From assembly GCF_001650695.1 (NCBI RefSeq), contig NZ_LWQS01000041.1:19933-83932 (forward strand): a stretch of DNA of 64,000 bases, in the 5' to 3' direction. Positions 52,656 through 61,900 of the stretch are shown piece by piece (position 1 is the stretch's first letter; every line of letters starts with the position of its first letter). Below the pieces are notes generated by a model. It was given only the letters and a program-made list of their open reading frames with translations, had not been told where the DNA came from and made no database searches. Made by a program: the position numbers and the translations under genes. The stretch is from Chloroflexus islandicus. Its GTDB lineage: Bacteria > Chloroflexota > Chloroflexia > Chloroflexales > Chloroflexaceae.

Positions 52656-54521
52656 ATGGCCACCACCACATCGCCAACGACTGTCGCTACCACACGGATT
52701 GATTACGCCGTAACCCTTGATCAGCGCAGCAAGGTGCTGATCCTCATCGGAGTCTTGCTCGGTCTGTTTCTCTCGGCGCTCGATCAGACGATCGTCTCGA
52801 CGGCTTTGCCGCGGATCGTGGCCGATCTGAAGGGGATCGAACTGATTGGGTGGGTTTCGACCAGCTATCTGCTGGCGTCTACGGCGATGGTGCCGATCTA
52901 CGGCAAACTGTCGGACATCTACGGGCGCAAATATGTCTTGCTGTTCGGGATCGTGGTCTTCCTGCTCGGCTCGCTGTTGTGCGGCTTGGCTGGTGATATG
53001 ACCCAGTTGGTTGTCTTCCGCGGCTTGCAAGGCTTTGGCGCGGCGGCGCTTACCTCAACCGCCTTCGCCATTCCCGCCGACCTGTTTGCGCCAGCGGAAC
53101 GGGCGCGCTATATGGGCCTGTTTGGCGCCGTGTTCGGTCTGTCGAGCGTGGTGGGGCCGTTTATCGGCGGTCTGCTCACCGACAACCTGAGCTGGCACTG
53201 GGTCTTCTTCGTCAACTTGCCGTTGGGTGTGGTCGCGCTCGGCTTCATCATTGCCAAGCTGCCGCGTTTGCACAGCGGTCTCAAACCAGCGATTGATTAC
53301 GCCGGCGCGGCGACATTGCTGCTGACGGTGATCCCATTCTTGCTGGCGTTGACGCTCGACAAGAATGACTTTCCGTGGACATCGCCGCTGATCGTGAGCT
53401 TGTTTGCCGTCAGCGTGGTTGGCTTGATCTTCTTCCTGCTGATCGAACGGCGGGCCGAGTCGCCGATCTTGCCGCTGCACCTCTTCCGCATCCGCACCTT
53501 CACGCTCACCGCCATGATCGGTGTCACCGTCGGCGCGACTCTTTTTGCAGCAATCTTCTTCCTCTCGCTCTATCTGGTCAACGTGCTCGGCGTCAGCGCC
53601 ACCGCCGCCGGCACCACGCTCATCCCGCTCACCCTGAGCCTTGTGGTGGGGGCGATGGTGTCGTCGCAGATCGTGCAGCGCACCGGGCGCTACAAATGGG
53701 TGATTATCGGCGGGATGGCGATTATCGTGGCGTCGCTGTGGTGGCTGACGACGCTAACCCCGGAGACGTCGATCTGGATGGTGCGGCTGCGCATGATCGC
53801 GCTAGGGTTGGGGTTAGGCCCCTCGATGCCGATCCTCAATCTGGCGATGCAGAATGCGGTGCCGCGCACCGACATGGGGGCCGCGACCGCCAGCCGGCAA
53901 TTCTTCCAGCAGATCGGACAGGTGGTCGGTTCGGCGGTCTTTGGCGCGCTGCTCACGAGTGTCTTGACGACGACGCTGAGCGCGAATCTGGCCCCGATCC
54001 AAGCCCAGTTGCCGCCGGCTATGGCTGCCCAGTTTGACAGCAGCGCGCTGCGCAATGGGATGGGAGCCGGTGAGGGTGCGAGTGGCGGCGCCGTTGATCC
54101 GGCGGTGAAGATCGAGCAGGCGATTGCCGAGCAATTTGCCTCCCGGCGTGATCTGCTCACCCGCGCGCTGCGCGATGCCGATCCGGCGGCGATCGAGGCT
54201 CTGCGCGCCGATCCGCAAATCCCTGATCAGCAGAAGGCAATGCTGGATATGATCGGGAGTTTGCCGGCAGCCGCCCGCGCGCAGGCGCTCGATCGGGTGT
54301 TGGCGCAGCTTGACCAAGCTGAGCAGACGGCCCGCGCTGAGGGGCGGGCAATCGGCGAGCAGATCGGTGCGGCGCTGAAAGATGCCTTCACTACCAGCGT
54401 GACGACCATCTACTGGTACGCGATCTGGCTGGCCGTGATCGGATTGGTGCTGGCGCTGTTCATTCCTGAACTGCCGCTCCAGCGCAGCTACGGCCAAGAT
54501 TTGCCGCCAATGATGGAATGA
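52656..54521 (+). CDS. DHA2 family MFS drug:proton antiporter (EmrB/QacA-like)
   Basis: A 621-residue exporter with 14 predicted membrane segments. Motif A-like YGKLSDIYGRKYVLLFG, motif C region GLSSVVGPFIGGLL, and the DHA2 opening ALDQTIVSTALPRIVADL are clear. Unusual is a 130-residue acidic, Gln/Ala-rich extracytoplasmic loop (QAIAEQFASRRDLLTRALRDAD...) between the last two segments. The ATG at 52656 has GAGGAG 12 bases upstream. The adjacent MarR repressor probably controls it; substrates unknown. Confidence 0.9.
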   Translation: MATTTSPTTVATTRIDYAVTLDQRSKVLILIGVLLGLFLSALDQTIVSTALPRIVADLKGIELIGWVSTSYLLASTAMVPIYGKLSDIYGRKYVLLFGIVVFLLGSLLCGLAGDMTQLVVFRGLQGFGAAALTSTAFAIPADLFAPAERARYMGLFGAVFGLSSVVGPFIGGLLTDNLSWHWVFFVNLPLGVVALGFIIAKLPRLHSGLKPAIDYAGAATLLLTVIPFLLALTLDKNDFPWTSPLIVSLFAVSVVGLIFFLLIERRAESPILPLHLFRIRTFTLTAMIGVTVGATLFAAIFFLSLYLVNVLGVSATAAGTTLIPLTLSLVVGAMVSSQIVQRTGRYKWVIIGGMAIIVASLWWLTTLTPETSIWMVRLRMIALGLGLGPSMPILNLAMQNAVPRTDMGAATASRQFFQQIGQVVGSAVFGALLTSVLTTTLSANLAPIQAQLPPAMAAQFDSSALRNGMGAGEGASGGAVDPAVKIEQAIAEQFASRRDLLTRALRDADPAAIEALRADPQIPDQQKAMLDMIGSLPAAARAQALDRVLAQLDQAEQTARAEGRAIGEQIGAALKDAFTTSVTTIYWYAIWLAVIGLVLALFIPELPLQRSYGQDLPPMME

Positions 54522-54529
54522 GAAGGCGC

Positions 54530-55000
54530 GTGTAGAGCCGGACGGCTGTCCGGCTCCGCAAAGCAAGCAAAGGCGCAGAGGGTTTTAACGCAAAGGCGCG
54601 AAGGACGCAGAGGTTTTGCTTGCCCCCACCCCGTGCCCCTCCCCCGCTGGGGGAGGGGTGGAGCATAGCCACGAAAAGCCACAAAACCCACAAAAACGTG
54701 CTCTTTTGGCGTCGTTTGTGGCTCTTTGTGGCTAGTTGGCGCCGTACCCTCACCCCCGTCCCCGCTCCGACTGGCGCGGGAGAGGGGCGCTGCTGGGTTT
54801 TGCTCAAGGGTAGCGTTCGGCATGCCCACGGTCGATTTGCCCCCACCCCGTGCCCCTCCCCCGCTGGGGGAGGGGAAGTGACGCCTTTCAAGGATGCTGT
54901 TCTGCTGACGGAGAAGATTGCTGCAGGCGCGGCGCGCCCTTGCAATGACAGCCTGCCTCTCTGCCTGCGCCCTTTGCGCTCTCTGTGGTAACTAGCTTAC
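54530..55000. repeat. Composite repeat block
   Basis: The same families as at 9.8-11.2 kb: a cgcaaaggcgcgaaggacg repeat, two copies of CCCCACCCCGTGCCCCTCCC with a cctcccccgctggggg hairpin (about 54625 and 54845), and a long GCCACGAAAAGCCACAAAACC/GGCTCTTTGTGGCTA palindrome (about 54665-54740). No gene. Confidence 0.8.
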
Positions 55001-55005
55001 CTTCA

Positions 55006-55446
55006 TCAGCTTAGTACCGGCGGTGATGGCGGCGCAAACCCCGGCTGCATCGTCGCCGGTGCAGTGTGACCGGCGGCATGCAGAGGCGATGGACGCTTGA
55101 CATGCGATAAGCGGCCATCGCGCAGCAACCGCTCGTGGGCCGTGGCCCAGCTTGGCGGTTCGGGCGAAGCTTGCTCCCAGCGCGTGACCGCCGCCTCACT
55201 GCACAGCTCGGCCAGCAACCGCATCGCCAAACGATGCGCGCCGCCATTGCGATACCCCTTCATCGCCGCCGCATCGCGCCAGATCGTCTTTGTCCAGACG
55301 ACATTGCCCCACTCGAAACGGGTGGCGATGTGAACGATGCCATCGGCGCGTTGGGCCTGCGCCATTGTGCGCAGCGCGTGCCAGATAAAGAGTGGCATGA
55401 GGAAGACTGAACGGACGCGCAGGCGGGTAATCGAGACGAGGTGCAT
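55006..55446 (-). CDS. DUF3291-like/ABM-superfamily protein
   Basis: A 146-residue protein. The first 120 residues read like the alpha+beta DUF3291/antibiotic-biosynthesis-monooxygenase-like domain (MHLVSITRLRVRSVFLMPLFI, DGIVHIATRFEWGNVVWTKTIWRDAAAMKGYRNGGAHR). The last 30 residues are Pro/Ser-rich and may be spurious. AAGG lies 7 bases before the ATG. Its promoter TTGACA-17-TATATT (55491-55519) lies inside a 19-bp inverted repeat, so it is repressible. The divergent WYL regulator is the obvious candidate repressor; substrate unknown. Confidence 0.6.
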   Translation of the reverse strand: MHLVSITRLRVRSVFLMPLFIWHALRTMAQAQRADGIVHIATRFEWGNVVWTKTIWRDAAAMKGYRNGGAHRLAMRLLAELCSEAAVTRWEQASPEPPSWATAHERLLRDGRLSHVKRPSPLHAAGHTAPATMQPGFAPPSPPVLS

Positions 55447-55466
55447 AGGGGCGGTTCCTTTCTGAG

Positions 55467-55519
55467 TTAACGGTGTTTATTTATAATGTAAATATACACC
55501 GTTAATTTATTCTTGTCAA
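55467..55519 (-). promoter_or_regulatory. Operator-promoter of the DUF3291-like gene
   Basis: TTGACA (55514-55519), 17 bases, TATATT (55491-55496) on the minus strand, and a 19-bp inverted repeat TTAACGGTGTTTATTTATA / TGTAAATATACACCGTTAA (55467-55505) with 17 of 19 positions paired. The TTAACGGTGT core is clearly palindromic and overlaps the -10. Confidence 0.75.
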
Positions 55520-55549
55520 GCGGCTATTCCCATCATCGGCCAAGTCAGG

Positions 55550-55555
55550 TATAAT
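55550..55555 (+). promoter_or_regulatory. Candidate -10 of the WYL regulator gene
   Basis: TATAAT at 55550-55555, about 20 bases before the ATG; no convincing -35 was found. Confidence 0.35.
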
Positions 55556-55593
55556 ACGCAAAAGATCCGCACGATATGGCAACGAGGTGTCAC

Positions 55594-56598
55594 GTGGCGA
55601 CTCCACGCTCTCGTCGTGGTCGCGGCCAAAAGCGCAGTTCTGCGTTGACGGTGCAGCGGCGGTTGTGGCTGATCAGCCGGTTTGTACGCGGCCCGGCGAC
55701 ACCCGCCGAGCTGATTGCGGACGCGCGCCGCACCTTCGACTCCAGCATCTATCCGCCTAACGCGCTGGTTGCGCTTCGCCACGATTTCAACGCGCTCCGC
55801 AACGAATTTCTCTGCACGATTGAGCGCCAGCCTGACGGACGCTATGCACTCACCGATTTTGGCCGGCTCACCTTGCTCAATCTGCCCGACGAAGAATTAG
55901 AGGCGCTCGCGTTTCTCACATCGCTGTTCAGTGAGGGCAGTTGGCCCAACGGCCTGCAGGTACGGTCACTGCTCGATCATGTCATTGCGCTGCTACCGCC
56001 GGAACGGCGGGCAAACCTCCGCCAGCAGCAGAATATGGACATTGAGCTGCCTCAAAGCAGCGCAACCGTTGATCCGCAATTACTGTCCCGGCTCCGGCGC
56101 AATCTTCGCCGCCATGCCCTGCGCTTTCTCTATCGCTCGACCTTTAGCCAAGAACCGGAAGCGCACCGGGTGGCGCCGGTGCGGCTCTTGATGCGCGATG
56201 GCCATACCTACCTCGAAGCCTACTGCTACAGTTCACCCCATCAAGCGACGGTGGGTCGCTACATTCCCTACCGGGTAGACCGGATCATCCCCGACTCGTT
56301 GCACGTCGAGCGGCGGGTGTTGCCACCCGAATTGCCGCCGCGCAAGGTGTGGTCGTTGCGCTACTGGCTCTCGCCGCAAGTGGCGCGCAACCGTGACGTG
56401 GCGCTCTGGTTTCCCAACAGTGCGGTGACGTATCACCCCGACGGCAGCGCCGAGATCGTGGCCCAAACCAGCGATTTGTGGCAAGCCGAGCAGATTCTGC
56501 TCCGTTACCGCGAACATTGCCGTGTGCTCGAACCGGATGAGCTGGTAGCGATGATCCGGCAGACGATCGAACGGATGCGCGCGGTGTATGCCGAGTAA
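55594..56598 (+). CDS. WYL domain transcriptional regulator
   Basis: About 334 residues. An N-terminal winged helix (LTVQRRLWLISRFVRGPATPAELIADARRTF) is followed by a central helical part and a WYL domain (from about 185, RFLYRSTFSQEPEAHRVAPVRLLMRDGHTYLEAY) with a conserved Arg block, ending in the WCX-like strand-rich part (DLWQAEQILLRYREHCRVLEPDELVAMIRQTIERM). The GTG at 55594 has GAGG 6 bases upstream; an ATG 18 bases earlier is possible. WYL regulators respond to nucleotides or ligands; some are linked to defence. The divergent DUF3291-like gene has a strong operator that this protein may bind. Confidence 0.82.
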   Translation: MATPRSRRGRGQKRSSALTVQRRLWLISRFVRGPATPAELIADARRTFDSSIYPPNALVALRHDFNALRNEFLCTIERQPDGRYALTDFGRLTLLNLPDEELEALAFLTSLFSEGSWPNGLQVRSLLDHVIALLPPERRANLRQQQNMDIELPQSSATVDPQLLSRLRRNLRRHALRFLYRSTFSQEPEAHRVAPVRLLMRDGHTYLEAYCYSSPHQATVGRYIPYRVDRIIPDSLHVERRVLPPELPPRKVWSLRYWLSPQVARNRDVALWFPNSAVTYHPDGSAEIVAQTSDLWQAEQILLRYREHCRVLEPDELVAMIRQTIERMRAVYAE

Positions 56599-56610
56599 GG
56601 GGAAGGATGG

Positions 56611-56635
56611 CGTGCGGCAGGCTCGCTGCCGCACG
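56611..56635. terminator. Hairpin between convergent WYL and kinase genes
   Basis: CGTGCGGCAG/CTGCCGCACG across GCTCG, 13 bases after the WYL stop and about 12 bases before the end of the kinase gene. No T-run. Confidence 0.5.
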
Positions 56636-56646
56636 TAGCGATGCAA

Positions 56647-57504
56647 TTATCGCCAAAACAAGCTGAGATAGAGCAGCGCGATAGCGGCGGTACTCACAAT
56701 GATGAGGCCATTGATAAACCACTGTGGCGCCGGCTGCGGTTGCGAGCGCTCATCGCGCACTTCCTCAAGCTCGGCCTGCAATGCCGCCAGTGTCACCTGC
56801 CGGTTGGCCGGAAACGGATCGCACATCGTTGCGATCAGATGCTGGGTAGCCGGCGGTAACTGCTCAATGTCCAGCAGCTCGTGCAATACCCAACCCAACG
56901 CGAAGAAATCGCTCCGTTCGTCAAGCGGCCAGCCGGCCAACTGTTCCGGCGGGGTATAGATGGGCCGGCCAATCCCTTGCACTTCCGGCGCCAGTTGGTA
57001 GCGATAGCGGCTCAGACCGAAATCGATCAACGCCACCTCGCCGTGCAATCCCACCATAATGTTTTGCGGATGCAGATCGCCGTGAACAATCCCGTGCGCG
57101 TGCAAGATACGCAGCACCCAGCAGAGGTTGATCGCGATGGTGAGAGCGTTGTGCGGATGACCGGCGGCAAGGATGGAAGCCAGCGTCTGGCCGGGAATGT
57201 AGCTCTGGACATAGTAATACCCGTGACGATCACGGCCCATCGTGATGAACCGCGGGAAGCAATGCCATTCATCGTTGCCTGCTGCCGGCAATGCGCACAC
57301 AATGTCGATCTCGCGCCGGAAGGCGCGGGCAGCGTTGGCGAGCGACATGCTGCGACCAGTAGGGGCAAGGCGTTTGATCACCACAGGTTGCTGATCCCGC
57401 GCGTCGTACGCCAGATCGACAATGCTGTGAGCCGTGCGGGCTAGCCGGTGAGCCACCTGAAAGCGATCGGCCACTACCTCGTTGCGCGGCGTCCCCATCA
57501 TCAC
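56647..57504 (-). CDS. Ser/Thr protein kinase with C-terminal membrane anchor
   Basis: A 285-residue Hanks-type kinase that phosphorylates Ser/Thr of protein substrates. Lys44 in VVIKRL, Glu65, the catalytic loop HGDLHPQN with Asp143 and Asn148, DFG at 161-163 and a P+1 region PIYTPPEQL are present, so it looks active. A single membrane segment (INGLIIVSTAAIALLYLSLFW, residues 262-282) places the kinase domain in the cytoplasm with the C-terminus outside. There are no PASTA repeats. The gene overlaps the PH-like gene upstream by 4 bases, so the two form one unit. Confidence 0.85.
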   Translation of the reverse strand: MMMGTPRNEVVADRFQVAHRLARTAHSIVDLAYDARDQQPVVIKRLAPTGRSMSLANAARAFRREIDIVCALPAAGNDEWHCFPRFITMGRDRHGYYYVQSYIPGQTLASILAAGHPHNALTIAINLCWVLRILHAHGIVHGDLHPQNIMVGLHGEVALIDFGLSRYRYQLAPEVQGIGRPIYTPPEQLAGWPLDERSDFFALGWVLHELLDIEQLPPATQHLIATMCDPFPANRQVTLAALQAELEEVRDERSQPQPAPQWFINGLIIVSTAAIALLYLSLFWR

Positions 57505-57944
57505 GACACCTCCAAGAGGTTGCGGAGGGTGCTGAATGGAGTCAAGCCGTCGAGGACGATCGTTTCATCGCCATATTCGATCACCAGTGTGCCGGTGTCG
57601 AACCAATGACCAATCGGATTGGGCGGGAAGTAATGTCCACGGATATAGATCCGTTCGATAACGCGGCGTGAACAAAACGGATAGCCGTTATCGATGATGA
57701 ACCGGTCGCAGGTGATCACGATGTGGAACCGGCGTTCTTGGATCACCAGTACGATGATGCCCAGCAGAGAAGCCGTACTCGCTAAGGCGAAGCCAAGCGC
57801 GATCGAGACATACCCGACGGTGAACGTTTGCCACGCTAATCCGGCAAGGATGCCGTAGAGGGCAGCGAAGCCGAGATACTGCTGCAGGCGCCGCAGCGGA
57901 TGTCGACGGAACGGGGTCGGGGGAGACTGGTGAATGATCGCCAT
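57501..57944 (-). CDS. Two-TM protein with PH-like domain (bPH2-like)
   Basis: A 147-residue protein with two membrane segments near the N-terminus (FAALYGILAGLAWQTFTVGYVSIALGFALA and SLLGIIVLVIQE) and a beta-rich C-terminal half (FHIVITCDRFIIDNGYPFCSRRVIERIYI and TGTLVIEYGDETIVLDGL), as in bacterial PH-like domains. Coupled to the kinase gene by overlap (ATGA), it may sense or be a kinase target at the membrane. Not a named family with certainty. Confidence 0.6.
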   Translation of the reverse strand: MAIIHQSPPTPFRRHPLRRLQQYLGFAALYGILAGLAWQTFTVGYVSIALGFALASTASLLGIIVLVIQERRFHIVITCDRFIIDNGYPFCSRRVIERIYIRGHYFPPNPIGHWFDTGTLVIEYGDETIVLDGLTPFSTLRNLLEVS

Positions 57945-58295
57945 CGTATCCTCCTTCGCCGAGTGGCGCGAGCCGGTTCGCCAGCGCGAACCGATCTGGG
58001 TGCCGGTGTTCCGCTTGGTGCCCGCCTATGGCAACGAGTGCGGCCAATCACCTCCTTTTTACTCTTTTTTAACGGGTGAGTTTGTTGTGTGCTGTGATGG
58101 AGATTTATTACGATGATTATACGTAATTCGATGATCACACCGCATCCATCAGAAGACTCATAGTGACGCCGGGTCTGATCGTCGAATGGATCATGCTCTC
58201 TCACTGGAAGAAATGCGTCTATGTGCAATCATGTAGCAACGAAAAAACGGCGCAGCCGGCTGCGCCGTCTTTCGGTATCGTTACTGGCTCTCGGC
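57945..58295. other. Intergenic region, no gene
   Basis: 350 bases between the kinase unit and the response-regulator gene. Apart from a terminator at 58242-58268, it holds AT-rich DNA near 58060-58140 with no clear promoter for a gene in the window. Confidence 0.6.
58242..58268 (-). terminator. Terminator of the sensor-kinase/response-regulator operon
   Basis: On the minus strand ACGGCGCAGCCGGCTGCGCCGT is a perfect 11-bp palindrome followed by TTTTTT, 28 bases after the regulator stop (58296). Confidence 0.9.
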
Positions 58296-58931
58296 TCAGA
58301 TCGGTTCGGGTGGGAAGCTGCTGCCCAATGTTAAGATGCCGAGATCGTAGGCGCGCGCAATGGCGTGAACCCGGTTGGTCACTTGCAATTTATCACAGAT
58401 GTTTTGCACATCCCGTTTAATTGTGCCGGCGCTACAACTCAACTCTTTCACCACCTCTCCGATCAGAGCGCCGCGCGCCATTAGGCGAAGCACCTGTTTT
58501 TCGCGTTCGGTGAGCGGGGTCGTGATGATATGCCGGGTGTGCGCCTGCCGAACTTTCCGCAACACCTCTTCTAACAAGCGTTCGAGCTGGTCAGAATCAT
58601 TGAAAACCTCTTTTGAGACTGCCATGTCAGCGCCTTTGCGCTGGGCCTGTTCGATCCACTCGGGATAGGCTGTCATGGCGATAACTGCCACCTGAGGCGT
58701 TTGGCGTTTGATCTGTTCGATCGCATGAATACCGGTCCATCGGTCGCCGTACCACGAGATATCCATCATGATGATATCTGGTTGGAGCCTGCTTGCCATG
58801 CTGATCGCTTCTTGCGGGGTATGCGCTTCGCCAACACAGTGAATGTTAGGAATATAGGCGAGCACCTTTTTCAGCCCTTCGCGAAAGAGGGCTAAATCAT
58901 CGGCAATAATGACTCTGATGGGGGTGTCCAT
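58296..58931 (-). CDS. NarL/FixJ-type response regulator
   Basis: A 211-residue response regulator. The receiver has acidic residues Asp11/Asp12 and phosphorylation Asp57 in PDIIMMDISW, Thr in AVIAMTAYPE and Lys in AVSKE. The C-terminal LuxR-type HTH is LTEREKQVLRLMARGALIGEVVKELSCSAGTIKRDVQNICDKL (about 143-185). The ATG at 58931 has GGAGG 8 bases upstream. It overlaps the 3' end of the kinase gene by 40 bases, so it is translated after it and is its cognate partner. Confidence 0.92.
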   Translation of the reverse strand: MDTPIRVIIADDLALFREGLKKVLAYIPNIHCVGEAHTPQEAISMASRLQPDIIMMDISWYGDRWTGIHAIEQIKRQTPQVAVIAMTAYPEWIEQAQRKGADMAVSKEVFNDSDQLERLLEEVLRKVRQAHTRHIITTPLTEREKQVLRLMARGALIGEVVKELSCSAGTIKRDVQNICDKLQVTNRVHAIARAYDLGILTLGSSFPPEPI

Positions 58932-61900
58932 GCCTGCTCCTCCTTGATCTGGCCGGTGACCTGCACAACGACGCCGCCGGTAGGACGTGGTTGTACGGTT
59001 GCCCGCCCGCCGATCCGTTCTGCCCATTGTTGAATCGTGGTTAAGCCATACGCGCCCCGCTGGCGCAGGCTTTCCATGCTCTCTGCTATGCCGCGACCGT
59101 TATCTTCGATCGTGAGCGTAAATCCAGTCTCTGTTTGGGTATACGTGATCCACACTGCGCCATCTGGCTTGAGGTGGATTTCAGCGTGTTTAGCGATGTT
59201 GGCGAGCGCTTCTTGGCAAATACGGAAGAGGGCGTAAGCCGTTTTCGGAGGCAGGTTGACGTTAGTCAAGGGATTGAAGGAGATCGGGACATCTTTGAGC
59301 ACCGATCCTCTGAGTAAATTGATATAATCATTGACCATCCGGTCAAATGGCTGCTCAAGATCGGTACGTCCACGGAGATCGTCTTGAATATAGCGTAATT
59401 GTTGATAGAGAAACTTTGCCGCTTGGTTCGTTTGCAATAATTGAGGGGTAAGTGAAGCCACCGGCTCAGCTCGTTCAATCTGCTTGATCATCGTGTTGAG
59501 TGAGAAAATAATTGTTCCTTGGACAAAATTAAGTAAATCATGGACATCGAGACCTAAACTCTCGCGAGTTGTCCGGCGAATATTGACGATATTCATCCCG
59601 TTCAAAACTTGTTTGCCAAACAATTCTAATAAATCATGCGCCGGCTGCGGGAAACCTGTGCCATAATCAGGTTCGTGATTTTCAAAGATTAATACGCCAA
59701 CCACCATCTGGCGTTGGTCGCGGATCGGGCCGGCGAGCAAGGAACGACCGCGCGCGGTGGGCAAATGCGCAAGCTCATCGCCGGCAATGCCATGTTCGGC
59801 ATACCATGCCAACAACTCATCACCAGTGAGGGCGATGATCTGATTGTGCGCCGCAATGGTTGCCGCCAATCGCCCATAGGCTTCATTGTCGAAGTAACCA
59901 TCGTGCTGCGAGGACACCGCTAGCTCAAACTCATAATCCGGCGATCGGCGCAGGAAGATGGCACAGTGCTCGCATGCGAACAGCTTCGCCCCAAGCTGGG
60001 CATACGATGCAATGAGTTTGCGCTCGTCATGAATTCCCATTAACAACGTGCTGTGCTCGAGCAACACCCGTAACTGTTCTTGTCGCTGTTGGAGCGTTTC
60101 CACTAGCCGCGCGTTGTCGATCGCCGAAGCGGCGGCATTGGCAAGCAGCGTGCTCAACACTACATCGCCTTCACGGTAGAAGGAGGGTGTATGGCTGTCG
60201 AGCGCAATCATCCCGATACATTGGCCGCGATAGGTCAGCGGCGTATAAAGGATGCTGCGAATATTCGCTGTCTGATACCGTTCCGATTCTTGCACGAAGT
60301 GGGGGTAGGTTTGGGTGACATCAGCCTCAACCAGCGGTTGTTGCTCGCGCAATACTCGGCTGTTAGGAAACCGCTCATCGTGCAGGTCGAACGATAAAGA
60401 ACAGACCGCATTCCGATCAGCAAAGCCGCTGCATTCGACAATCTGCAAATAATGACCGTAAAGCAACTGAATCGAAGCGCTATCATAGCCAATCAGGTTA
60501 TGGTAAGCCTTAAGGATGTGCTGATAGACGCCAGTGATCCCTTCGCTCAAGTCGCTCATCTGTTGAATATGCTTGCGCAGATGTTCAGCCTGTTCGTTCC
60601 GCCAGATCACGGCTGCCGCTAGCCGGGCATGGGTCGCTAGCGCCTCGAACCGCCGGCGTTCCTCGGTGGTAAACGTGCGAGGCTCATCATAATCAAGGGT
60701 AAGAATGCCGATAATGCCGAGGTAGCCGATCAGCGGCGCGACCATCAGTGCGCCAATGGGTGGTTGGCGGTGAATAAAATCGGGGTCGTGGGCGGTATCC
60801 GTGACAAACTGTATTTGCCCTTCACGCAGGGCGCGCGCATTAATGCCGGCGAGCGGGCTCGGTGGCGCGCCGTAATCAAAGCCGCGCCGGTGTCGTGCCG
60901 CGATCAATTGTAAGGTCTGGCTCGCCCGATCAAGCCGCCGGATTTCACATTTGCTCGCGGCAGGAAACGCCTTCAGCGCTTCTTCAACAATCGTCGTAAA
61001 GACGGCTTGGCCGCGTGTGCTAGCATCGTAGATGCGGTAGAACCGTTCCGTCTCTTCAAGCTGTCGTTTCCGGGCAAGGTACAATTCCCCATACTCGATG
61101 ACGTGCGCCAGCCGTTCACAAATGATGTTCAAATCAATTTCATGCAGGCGCTGAAAACCCTCGCTGTAAAATTGACCGTGCTCGTTCAGCCGGTTGACTA
61201 ACCGCAACACGCCGATAATCCGCCGGCGTCCGTTGAGTGGCCCTACTAAGAGGTGTTTTACCTGCCGGCTAGGGAGTGCCTGTTTGTACGCCTCGAAGTA
61301 TTTGGGATGCACGACAGGGTGTTCGGCAAAATTATCGATGACTACTGGTGCGACATCGAGGTTATTGACGACGACGGTGCGCCCAAATGGCGCCCCTTCT
61401 GAACCGGGCAACGCCAACCCGGTAATCCCTTGGCCCGATTCGTAATCCTCATCGAATGGCAAGGGCGGGCCACTAATGATGTCACGTGTCAGCCTCCCAT
61501 CCTTGAACCAAAAGATCGCCGCTGATTCCGCTTCAAACGCTTTACGTACCGAGTCAAGCAGTTCGCGAAGGGCGCTGATATACCTTTGCTGATCCTCTTC
61601 AACAATGGCATTGAGCAATTTTTCGTACAAATCAAGCCGGATCGGGCGCGGCGGATTGAGAAACAGCAAGAGATGCTCGCCATCAGCGACCCGCTGCGAC
61701 TCGACATTGAATAGTATTTTGCGCCCGCCGGGGACTTGCATCGTGTATGGTTGCGGATATGGCTGGGGTTTTTGGCAGGCCGTGCAATTCGCCTGCAAGC
61801 AGACTAAATACTCGTAGCAGGTCATCTTGGGCGTCCACGGGCCAAATTGCTGTTCAAGCGCATGATTGACAAACACGAGCCGGCGATGTTGATCGACCAC

